Source: an uncultured Clostridia bacterium
GTDB lineage: Bacteria > Bacillota > Clostridia > Christensenellales > Aristaeellaceae
Length of the DNA: 12,599 nucleotides
NCBI GenBank assembly: GCA_945877525.1
Contig: CAMDVP010000065.1
Span: 1-12,599, forward strand
Reading direction: 5' to 3'
Part shown: positions 1 to 6,319 of the stretch, one piece after another
Layout of the letters: each line of letters starts with the position of its first letter
How positions within the stretch are numbered: position 1 is the first letter of the stretch
The notes under the pieces: generated by a model
What the model saw: the letters and a program-made list of their open reading frames with translations, nothing else
What the model was told of the DNA's origin: nothing
Database searches by the model: none
Position numbers and translations under genes: made by a program

Positions 1-28
1 CGTCCATGTCAAACTTGATCTTTGCCAT
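1..28 (-). CDS. 5' end of an unidentified downstream gene (partial)
   Basis: Only the first nine codons are in the window, reading MAKIKFDMD; the gene continues past base 1. The ATG at 28-26 shares one base with the TGA stop of the TPR gene (TGATG), which is typical of translationally coupled genes. A purine-rich ribosome site (AGGGAGAGGA, 47-38) sits nine bases upstream of the ATG, inside the end of the TPR gene, which supports a real start. The opening I-K-F-D pattern is similar to the Y-I-F-D opening of the 719-residue candidate substrate upstream, so another WXG/LXG-like substrate is possible. Nine residues are too few to assign a family. Confidence 0.6.
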
Positions 29-1344
29 CAGTCATCGTCCTCTCCCTGATGGAGCTTTGCCTCAAGCTCTGACGCCTCCACATCCTTGCCCTGGCCTTTC
101 AGAATCTCCACGCGGAGCTGCTGCGTCATGCCGGAGGAGCCCAGAATCTGCTCCACATAGTCCAGTTCTTCCCCTGCCTTGTCATACTCCTTCAGGCCGA
201 TATGGCACATGATGCGGTACACATGCACGTCCATGCGATCCCTGTTGCGGATGGACAGCACACGATACTTCATCAGCGCCCGACGGAACAGCTCTTGCGC
301 CTCTTCCTCCTGCTTCAGGCCCTGCACCGCGATGGCCTCCATGGCATAGCCTGAGCATAGCAGCGAATCCGCCATCGGCGTATTCAGTGAGGACACGGCC
401 AGCTTGCGCAGATTGGCATAATCCTCCATGACCTTGTAGATGGTCATTAGCACCATGCGGGTTTCAACGCGGATATTGTCAGGCTTTTCGCGACTCAGCA
501 CGCGCTCATAAGCCGCACGGGCCTCGTCGGGCTTCTCCATCCGCAGATCCAGTTCGCCCTCCGCTTGATCCACTATGTCGGCTTCCTCGTCGTCCAGTTC
601 CATCTCGTGCAGCTTGGCAATCTGAGCCTGCATCCGATCAAACTGATCCAGGAAATACCACACGTTCAGCTGTTTGATCATGATGGTTTTGGTGTCAACC
701 ACATTAGTCATTGCGGTCTCCAGCAGACGATCCGCTTCCTCCAGCTCCTCCATCACCACCAGCACATCCGCCAGCGCACAGTATACCTGCGAATTGTGCG
801 GGAAGTCCTGCACGGCCTTTTCCGCAACGCTTCGGGCTTCTTCATGCTTTTGCATGATCATCAGCACGTTTACCTGCCGCATGCGGGGTTCGATCCAGTC
901 CGGCTGCATCCGGGCGGCTTCGCTGTAATACGCATTGGCATTGTCCAGCTGGTGTAGCTGCTCGCAGCAGGCGCCCATGTTGTTCACCATAAACGGCGAA
1001 CGGTAGCCATACTCCTCCGCCTTCCTGTAAGCCTCCAGCGCGTTGGTAAACTCTGCCTTCAGCAGATAGGTATTGCCCATCATGTACTGAACCTCGGCAT
1101 TGTTCTTGTCAATGAGTCGAGCCTTCTCATACTCGGCCAGCGCCTCGTCATACTGGTCTTGCAGGGCATAGAGGCCGCCGCGCTCGATGTAGATGCGAAT
1201 GCACATCGGCTCAATGTCCTCGGCTTGCGCCAGCGCCTGGGCAGCTGCATCAAAGGCATCGTTTTCGATGAGCTTGTGCGCCTTTTCCGTCAGGTCAAGC
1301 GCCTCGATCATTTCCGGCGTCATGTTGTCAAAATCGAAATTCAA
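28..1344 (-). CDS. Tetratricopeptide-repeat (TPR) protein of the T7SS locus
   Basis: This 438-residue soluble protein is built largely of helical TPR-type repeats. The clearest are near residues 49-82 (GLYALQDQYDEALAEYEKA), 83-116 (GNTYLLKAEFTNALEAYRKA), 117-150 and 185-218. More degenerate helical pairs follow at about 260-290 and 340-400. There is no signal peptide or membrane segment, and the C-terminus is acidic (GEDDD). TPR proteins are protein-binding scaffolds, so a cytoplasmic chaperone, regulator or immunity-like role for the neighbouring secreted proteins is an inference from position. The start is TTG: it is the first possible start after an in-frame stop and has AAAGGAG eight bases upstream. 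The in-frame ATG seven codons later would be too far from that site. It is preceded by a 104-base gap (1345-1448), the longest in the window, in which I see no promoter, terminator or small gene. Its stop overlaps the next start. Confidence 0.85.
   Translation of the reverse strand: MNFDFDNMTPEMIEALDLTEKAHKLIENDAFDAAAQALAQAEDIEPMCIRIYIERGGLYALQDQYDEALAEYEKARLIDKNNAEVQYMMGNTYLLKAEFTNALEAYRKAEEYGYRSPFMVNNMGACCEQLHQLDNANAYYSEAARMQPDWIEPRMRQVNVLMIMQKHEEARSVAEKAVQDFPHNSQVYCALADVLVVMEELEEADRLLETAMTNVVDTKTIMIKQLNVWYFLDQFDRMQAQIAKLHEMELDDEEADIVDQAEGELDLRMEKPDEARAAYERVLSREKPDNIRVETRMVLMTIYKVMEDYANLRKLAVSSLNTPMADSLLCSGYAMEAIAVQGLKQEEEAQELFRRALMKYRVLSIRNRDRMDVHVYRIMCHIGLKEYDKAGEELDYVEQILGSSGMTQQLRVEILKGQGKDVEASELEAKLHQGEDDD
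38..47 (-). promoter_or_regulatory. Ribosome binding site for the partial gene at 28
   Basis: On the minus strand the bases read AGGGAGAGGA, followed by nine bases and then the ATG at 28. The site lies within the last codons of the TPR gene. Together with the TGATG overlap it argues for coupled translation of the two genes. Confidence 0.6.
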
Positions 1345-1352
1345 GGAACTGT

Positions 1353-1359
1353 CTCCTTT
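1353..1359 (-). promoter_or_regulatory. Ribosome binding site deciding the TTG start of the TPR gene
   Basis: The minus strand reads AAAGGAG with eight bases to the TTG at 1344-1342. No other in-frame start codon lies between the upstream in-frame TGA and this TTG. The spacing selects TTG over the ATG at codon 8. Confidence 0.75.
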
Positions 1360-1448
1360 CCATCTGTACGGCTTGCAGCAGGCTGCGCGACGCGGCCCTT
1401 CTGCAGCGGTATCAGCGATCTCTGCTCATAGGCTTACGTTACCCATAT

Positions 1449-3608
1449 TCAGGAGCCCACGTCAATCCCTTCTTCAGGCAACGGGGATGGACCATTATTC
1501 CAGATATCCCATGCCTTCTTGCCTTTTTCGTATATGCCCACGGGAGATGTGGTCTCAAGTGCCTTCTGAACACCATCGCTGACGCTGTTGTCTGTCTTGA
1601 ACGCTTCTTCAAAGCCTTCGGCAACGGAGATATTTTTAAGTATATTGAAGCTGTCAGACTTTTTGTACTCCACTTTGGTGGTCGTGTTCGCATTGGCGCT
1701 TATCTTGCTTTCCGACGTATCGAAGCTCTGGTACTTGTTGTTCATCACGCCGGGCTGATCGATCCTGGACTTATTCGGATTCAATGTGAAGCTCTTTTTA
1801 CCATCAGCGTCGGTGATATTCTCGGAGAAGGTAACCTTTGCTTTACCATCGGGTATTTTCCCGTTGTCTTTAACCTTGTAGTTCTGCCGCTCCTCCTTGC
1901 TGTAATCTGTTGATATCTTGACATCCGTTTTACCAGTCTCCGAGGTAATCTTAAATTCGCTCTTTTGGGCCGTGGTATATGTATCTGCTGTATGCTTACC
2001 CTCGTTGCCTGAAGACTTCATCGTCACCTCATTGCTGCTTGACATGGAAACCTTGCCGCCGCCGTTGATTTTGCTTTCCGAGGTGAAGGAGTGCTTCTCG
2101 GAAATGGTTGCGTTTTCCGGGGTGGCTGCGCCTTGCTTCCATGAATACTCGTTGGTTGTGGTACTCGTTTTTGAGCCAGATAGAGTTTTTTCGCTGGTTT
2201 GTTTCTCTACTGTTTCCTTGGTGCCGGTGATCTTCTGGCTTGCGTCGTCCACGGATACTTCTTTTGTTATCGTGTGCGTTTCAGTAGTGATGGTACCGCC
2301 GTTGGCGTCGGGGGTATATTGAGTGATGGTTTCGGTTTGGGTCGTCGTAGTGACGGTTTCGGTGCGGGAAATATCGAAACCTGCCACAATGCCGTTATCA
2401 ATGACCGCCTCCCAGATCGGGTTCAATGTGGAAACACGCTCCACGCCGGCGTCCTTGTTTCTTCCGGTCGCATCGTTGTAGGTGGCACAGTCATATAGCG
2501 CCTTGGCAAACTTCGTACCCTTGGTGAAGTAATCCAGCGTCTCGGCATCTGCCCCGAAGAAAACCTGACCAAGGGCTTGCTTGATGCCATTGCCGTAAAT
2601 GCTCTTGAAGTTCTGCTTGATCATGTTGCCGAAGCCCTTCCAGCTTCCGCCCCAGATGTTCTTGATGGCACCCCAGTCGTTCTTCAGCGATTTGAAGGGA
2701 TGCTTCCAATCCATCAGGGATTTCAGGCCGGTGAGATTCTTGATTTTTGAGCCGATCTTCGTAATGTTGGAGGCAAAGGAGATCACGCTTGCCAAGGCAT
2801 CGATGAAGTCAATGGCATTGGCAATGCCGTAATGACCCCACTCACGCAGCTGCTGCGTAAACGTCATGTTGCTGCTTTGATGCATGTTCCACGCGGCATC
2901 GAACATCTCGCCGTTGACGCCCGAAACGGCCGCCTGGCCTGCATAGACAACTTGCACCACGGCGTTGAGCACTGCGATGGCGGCCGTAATGATGGATGCG
3001 ACGGCGCCAATCACCGCCCAGATGCCTCCCGCTACCAGAAGCGCTCCCACTGCTGAAATCATCGCTGCCACTGCGACAATCGCCAGCGCCACTGCCCATA
3101 CGGCATTCAAGATCTCCTGACCGCCGTGGTAGTTGTACCATTGCCTGAGGGTGTCTTTCGTCGTCTTCCAGATATAGTTCTTCCATGCGTCCACCTTGCG
3201 GACGATGCTCTCGATAAAACCGACGAACCAGTTTTTCTTAACGTTCTCATCGCTGGGCGTAAACTCCAGACCATACCGATTGCAGAAAGTCTGCAGAGAA
3301 GCGTTCATCTTCTGGATAATCCGGGTCTCTACGCCCTCCGCCTTTTCTCTGAGCGCAGTGATATCCTTCTGGTACTGCACATGGTTCCTCTCGGACGTCA
3401 GCACCGCAGTCATCTTTTTCTGCACCAGGGAATAGGCGGACTGCATGTTCGCGGTCCATTCCTGTCCCCGTGAATCATGCTGATAGCTCTGCAATTTGTT
3501 CCTGACCTTCGTGCTCAGGCTGTTGTAATACTTATCCAGCTTGCTGGCGGCATTACCTGCTGCCTCTGCTGCATCATCCAGCTTGCTTGTATCAAAGATG
3601 TATTCCAC
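1449..3608 (-). CDS. Candidate T7SS-secreted multidomain protein (WXG/LXG-like N-terminus, unknown C-terminus)
   Basis: This 719-residue protein is not recognisable as a named family. Residues 1-110 are predicted helical (FDTSKLDDAAEAAGNAASKL onward), as in WXG100/LXG-type targeting domains, but no W-x-G motif is present. Residues 168-223 form a long Ala/Gly/Val/Ile-rich hydrophobic stretch (two or three helices, glycine-zipper-like), followed by a region rich in Trp, Gly and Lys at 297-345. From about 415 to 650 it becomes Thr/Ser/Lys/Glu-rich with alternating beta-like patterns (TETVTTTTQTETITQ), then a short helical tail ending WNNGPSPLPEEGIDVGS. No catalytic toxin motif is visible. The start is GTG: an in-frame TAA lies seven codons upstream and no ATG precedes Met55, so GTG with AGGTGG six bases before it is the only reasonable choice. 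Upstream are a small coiled-coil gene and a DUF4176-like gene, the arrangement known for LXG effectors and their export partners. A membrane-active or adhesive effector is an inference. GC is lower than in neighbouring genes, especially in the C-terminal half. Confidence 0.75.
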   Translation of the reverse strand: MEYIFDTSKLDDAAEAAGNAASKLDKYYNSLSTKVRNKLQSYQHDSRGQEWTANMQSAYSLVQKKMTAVLTSERNHVQYQKDITALREKAEGVETRIIQKMNASLQTFCNRYGLEFTPSDENVKKNWFVGFIESIVRKVDAWKNYIWKTTKDTLRQWYNYHGGQEILNAVWAVALAIVAVAAMISAVGALLVAGGIWAVIGAVASIITAAIAVLNAVVQVVYAGQAAVSGVNGEMFDAAWNMHQSSNMTFTQQLREWGHYGIANAIDFIDALASVISFASNITKIGSKIKNLTGLKSLMDWKHPFKSLKNDWGAIKNIWGGSWKGFGNMIKQNFKSIYGNGIKQALGQVFFGADAETLDYFTKGTKFAKALYDCATYNDATGRNKDAGVERVSTLNPIWEAVIDNGIVAGFDISRTETVTTTTQTETITQYTPDANGGTITTETHTITKEVSVDDASQKITGTKETVEKQTSEKTLSGSKTSTTTNEYSWKQGAATPENATISEKHSFTSESKINGGGKVSMSSSNEVTMKSSGNEGKHTADTYTTAQKSEFKITSETGKTDVKISTDYSKEERQNYKVKDNGKIPDGKAKVTFSENITDADGKKSFTLNPNKSRIDQPGVMNNKYQSFDTSESKISANANTTTKVEYKKSDSFNILKNISVAEGFEEAFKTDNSVSDGVQKALETTSPVGIYEKGKKAWDIWNNGPSPLPEEGIDVGS

Positions 3609-3614
3609 CTGATG

Positions 3615-3620
3615 CCACCT
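3615..3620 (-). promoter_or_regulatory. Ribosome binding site for the GTG start at 3608
   Basis: The minus strand reads AGGTGG, six bases before the GTG. It is a weaker match to AGGAGG than at the other genes here. It decides the start because the next in-frame ATG is codon 55. Confidence 0.5.
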
Positions 3621-3634
3621 ACCTTCTTAGGCAG

Positions 3635-4060
3635 TCAGCCCTGCGCTGCAGCTGCCTTTTTTGCCGCTTCTGCTGCCGCACGCTCTGCCCGTTTGGCCGC
3701 CTTGTACCGATTGTAATAGTATTTTTCATCACTTTCGGCTTCGCTGCGCTTCGACTCCAGCCGCCGAATCTCCGCTTCTACATCCCGGATGGCTGAGGAA
3801 ATGCAAGGATCACTGTCATACTCAGCTTGTGCCTGCGAATTGTACGCATCGACGGCATTGACGCTGAAGACGTTCTCGCCATCCAACCCATCCAGCAAAT
3901 AGTTCATGCAGTTGCGCATCTTGTTGGTAGCGTCTTTGCTCTCATAGTTGTTGCGCAGAGCCTTCTTAATTGCCTCCGCTTCGCTTTTGCGCTTGGCGTA
4001 GTATTCCTTATTTTTTTTGGCGGATAAATATTGTTGTTTCCAGTAGGAAGACGAGGCCAT
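3635..4060 (-). CDS. Small helical coiled-coil protein, probable T7SS substrate partner
   Basis: This 141-residue, highly charged, helix-rich protein has no signal peptide or membrane segment. Residues 5-40 (YWKQQYLSAKKNKEYYAKRK) and 90-137 (VEAEIRRLESKRSEAESDEK and an Ala/Lys/Glu tail) look like two long helices separated by a linker with two cysteines (C51, C86). It has no W-x-G motif. Its size, helical hairpin-like layout and position, 15 bases after the DUF4176-like gene and 26 bases before the large candidate effector, fit the small helical partner proteins encoded before LXG toxins in type VIIb systems (DUF3130/DUF5082-like). I cannot confirm the family by eye. The ATG start has AAAGGAGG seven bases upstream. 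A run of eight A's in codons 17-19 is a possible slippage site, but a shift there would hit an immediate stop. Confidence 0.75.
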   Translation of the reverse strand: MASSSYWKQQYLSAKKNKEYYAKRKSEAEAIKKALRNNYESKDATNKMRNCMNYLLDGLDGENVFSVNAVDAYNSQAQAEYDSDPCISSAIRDVEAEIRRLESKRSEAESDEKYYYNRYKAAKRAERAAAEAAKKAAAAQG

Positions 4061-4075
4061 TGTGACGCCTCCTTT

Positions 4076-4354
4076 TTACTGCTTCGCGTCAGGACGATCC
4101 AGCTTCTCCAACTGCACGCTGAAGGCAAACTGTTCTTCATCCTGATAACCGATCGCATACACCCGCCGGATTTGGCTGTGGTCAAACAGGTAGGTATGCT
4201 CCGCGCCCAAAAAGCCCTCCGGATAGGGAACGCCTGCATAGTCCCAAACCTTCTGCTCGTCCACCTTCTGCAGGTAGCCGATGACCATCAGTCGCTTATT
4301 GCTGTTTTCCAGAAGAACCACGCTGCCGATAGGAAGTCTGCCTTCGAGTTTCAT
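4076..4354 (-). CDS. DUF4176-like T7SS accessory protein
   Basis: This 92-residue soluble protein has the pattern I associate with DUF4176: an opening LPIGSVVLLENSNKRLMVIGY, then W-D-Y-A-G-V-P-Y-P-E-G, then a YLFDHSQI segment and a Val-x-Ala-x-Gly-Tyr strand. The length fits the family. DUF4176 proteins are encoded beside LXG toxin genes in Bacillota, where one branch has been described as LXG-associated proteins needed for toxin export. Here it is followed by a small helical protein and then the 719-residue candidate effector, the same kind of trio. It probably acts in the cytoplasm on a substrate before export, which is inference from the family. The ATG start has AAGGGGG nearby (spacing about eight bases). 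The 46-base gap upstream holds only a weak five-base-pair hairpin with no T-run. Confidence 0.8.
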   Translation of the reverse strand: MKLEGRLPIGSVVLLENSNKRLMVIGYLQKVDEQKVWDYAGVPYPEGFLGAEHTYLFDHSQIRRVYAIGYQDEEQFAFSVQLEKLDRPDAKQ

Positions 4355-4400
4355 TGTGATATCCCCCTTGCCTTTATTTCAGAGTTCTGAGGAATTGTCG

Positions 4401-6284
4401 TTACGCAACTGTTCCCAGGCACAGGCTGTTGACCGCTTGAAGCAGCCTGTCAGTACTCGCTGTGCTTTGATCGCCCGAAATCACATCGCTGTAGCTCTGC
4501 TGCTCCGGGGCCGTCATGACGATGGAATTCCCTGTAACCTTCTGCTCCGCGTCGTCCAGCAGCTGGCCAGCCCATTGGTTCGACGGTACCTGTAGCGTGT
4601 TCAGCGCCTGCCGCACGCAATAGGTTGCATTCATGCTCTGCTCATAATCGGTCAGGATCTGCTGGCTGCTTGCCGCGTTGATGCTTACCGGGCCCGTGAA
4701 GCTCACGTTCACCTGGAGGCTATCAATGTCCAGCCGTGTGTTACCGCCGGCCTTGATATGCTCCAAGACAACGGACACGGGCTGGTCCGCCAGGGAGGCT
4801 GTCGAGGATGGGAAAACGACCTCGGCCTTTGCCACGGCAGTGTTAGGCATGTTGTTCATCAGCGTCGATACAATGCCGTTCACCACGGCGGTCTGCGCCT
4901 GTCCGTTATGCCACGCATCGCCGTTCATAGTAATCAGCGAGGTGATGTTTCCATTGGCATCGGTTGGTGCCAGCACCGACAGCAGCTCATGTCCAACGGC
5001 CTTGGCGAAGGCATCGTAGGTCTCCTGGGGAAGCTGGCGTTCGCCCTTGACCAGCTCGTTGAGCACCGTCTGGCCGATCATCGTTTCCGTTTGATCCATG
5101 GGCGCATTTTGCCGTAGCGCGTCGATCATGGTTTTGCTGACCTTCAATGCCATCAGGTTTTCCAGTACCTCACGGTATACAGGCGAGCCGTCCAAATAAT
5201 CGCCCAACACGATACGATCTGCTTCTTCCAGCTGAGAGGTCAGCTGCTCCTTGGGTGTCAGAAGCGTGTATTCCAGTTCGTGGGCCATGATCTCGTTCAT
5301 ATTGTCAAACAGCTCTGCCAGTCTGGATCCAACGACCCGCGGCCCATACTGCTCCAGCAACAGAATGATATAAATATCTGCAATGGTGAAGGCCGGCAGC
5401 TCACTGCTAATCAGCGGCTTCGGCTCCAGAGGCGTATATGACAGATCAGCCGGCACGGGCGTCTCCATGGTGGAGGTCAGGTAGTCCTTCTCCGTCAGGG
5501 GATTGTAGGTCAGATCAGCCGGCACGGGCGTTTCCATGGTAGAGGACAGGTATTCTTTCTCTGTCAAGGGATTGTTGTCCAGATCAGCCGCCACAGCGCC
5601 TTCCATGGTGGAGGACAGATGGGCCTTCTCTGACAAAGGGGAGTAGGCCAGATTGGCATCCTGGGGATTGCCCATGGTGGAGGTCAGGTAATCCTTACCC
5701 TGCAGAGGATTGTAGGCCAGATTGGCGTTCATCTCCGCCTCCATGGTGGAAACCAGGTGATCCTTCTCCGGCAGGGGCGTATAGGCGAGGTTGCCCGGCA
5801 TCGCATCCCCCATGGACGACTGGAGATAGTCCTTTTCGTTCATGCCCGGCGAATCCAGCACAGCATCCTGCGCGTCCGGCAACACACTCCCGAAGAAGGT
5901 ACCGCCACCGCTGCTCTCACTGGGCTTCTGCTCAGACTGATTTGCCGCGTTCTCCTGCATGATGTTTTCCAGGTTGTTGTCTGTCTCAGCAAATTTGTTG
6001 TTGGCGTCCTTCAGAAGCTGAACAAAATTGCTGAAGGCCGAGCTGAAATCGTTCATTTGATTCCACAACCTGTTGAATTGCGTCAGATACGCCTCGCTGG
6101 CAGGGCCGTTCCAAACCTCGTCCAGATGGTCGTAGATCTTGAAGATCCTGTCGCGCACCAGCTTGAGTTCCTCGTCTACCTTGGAAAAGCGCTCCGCCAC
6201 GCTCTCCGTTACACCGCTGTTGTACATGGTCAGCGAATTTGCTTTCAATTTAGCAGTGGTGTTGAATGTAAGCTGCTCCGCCAT
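4401..6284 (-). CDS. WXG-motif T7SS substrate with 23-residue tandem repeats
   Basis: This 627-residue protein lies directly after essC (35-base gap). Residues 1-110 resemble a WXG100 helical hairpin: a first helix (SVAERFSKVDEELKLVRDRI), the turn W58-N59-G60, and a second helix ending with F98-x-x-x-D102, close to the YxxxD/E export signal of this superfamily but with Phe for Tyr. A Ser/Gln/Gly-rich linker (110-135) leads to six 23-residue repeats (149-286) with consensus x-E-K-D-Y-L-x-S-T-M, variable spacer, A-D/N-L-x-Y-x-P-L. A truncated seventh (287-296) and a degenerate stray copy (LEYTLLTPKEQLTSQL, 337-352) follow. Residues 300-314 are hydrophobic but short. The C-terminal 270 residues resemble nothing I know; they look mixed alpha/beta. 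There is no signal peptide, so export through EssC is the likely route, as a substrate or surface component. The ATG start has GGGAGGGAG seven bases upstream. Confidence 0.8.
   Translation of the reverse strand: MAEQLTFNTTAKLKANSLTMYNSGVTESVAERFSKVDEELKLVRDRIFKIYDHLDEVWNGPASEAYLTQFNRLWNQMNDFSSAFSNFVQLLKDANNKFAETDNNLENIMQENAANQSEQKPSESSGGGTFFGSVLPDAQDAVLDSPGMNEKDYLQSSMGDAMPGNLAYTPLPEKDHLVSTMEAEMNANLAYNPLQGKDYLTSTMGNPQDANLAYSPLSEKAHLSSTMEGAVAADLDNNPLTEKEYLSSTMETPVPADLTYNPLTEKDYLTSTMETPVPADLSYTPLEPKPLISSELPAFTIADIYIILLLEQYGPRVVGSRLAELFDNMNEIMAHELEYTLLTPKEQLTSQLEEADRIVLGDYLDGSPVYREVLENLMALKVSKTMIDALRQNAPMDQTETMIGQTVLNELVKGERQLPQETYDAFAKAVGHELLSVLAPTDANGNITSLITMNGDAWHNGQAQTAVVNGIVSTLMNNMPNTAVAKAEVVFPSSTASLADQPVSVVLEHIKAGGNTRLDIDSLQVNVSFTGPVSINAASSQQILTDYEQSMNATYCVRQALNTLQVPSNQWAGQLLDDAEQKVTGNSIVMTAPEQQSYSDVISGDQSTASTDRLLQAVNSLCLGTVA
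5427..5840 (-). repeat. Six in-frame 69-base tandem repeats in the WXG-motif protein
   Basis: The hexamer CCATGG recurs at 5465, 5534, 5603, 5672, 5741 and 5810, exactly 69 bases apart, giving six 23-residue units (residues 149-286). Units 5 and 6 (lowest coordinates) differ at only 4 of 23 residues and look like the most recent duplication; unit 1 (NEKDYLQSSM) is the most diverged. There are no indels between units. Confidence 0.95.
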
Positions 6285-6319
6285 AAGCGCGCTCCCTCCC
6301 GCAATTTAGATGCCATCTC

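Noticed and set aside
1345..1448. 104-base gap as a terminator or small gene
   Set aside because: The only stem (GCAG-CCTG-CTGC) is four base pairs with no T-run. The single ATG in the TPR frame meets a stop after six codons and a second ATG (ATGAGCAGAGATCGCTGA) after five. No good -35/-10 pair is visible.
1626..1660. CTGACA and TATACT near the end of the 719-residue gene as a promoter for the TPR gene
   Set aside because: The two hexamers are only seven bases apart, and no -35 stands at 16-18 bases from TATACT. The region is AT-rich in general, so chance matches are expected.
4010..4018. Run of eight A's (minus strand) in the coiled-coil gene as a programmed frameshift site
   Set aside because: A shift to the -1 frame meets a TAA at once after about 18 codons, and the zero frame alone gives a full sensible protein.
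4367..4390. TCAGA-AC-TCTGA inverted repeat between the WXG gene and the DUF4176-like gene as a terminator
   Set aside because: The stem is at most five base pairs with a two-base loop and no following T-run; it is too weak to end transcription.
6308..6318. AGATGCCATCT dyad between essC and the WXG gene as an operator
   Set aside because: It is an 11-base dyad with one central base, close to what chance gives in 12.6 kb, and there is no adjacent promoter.
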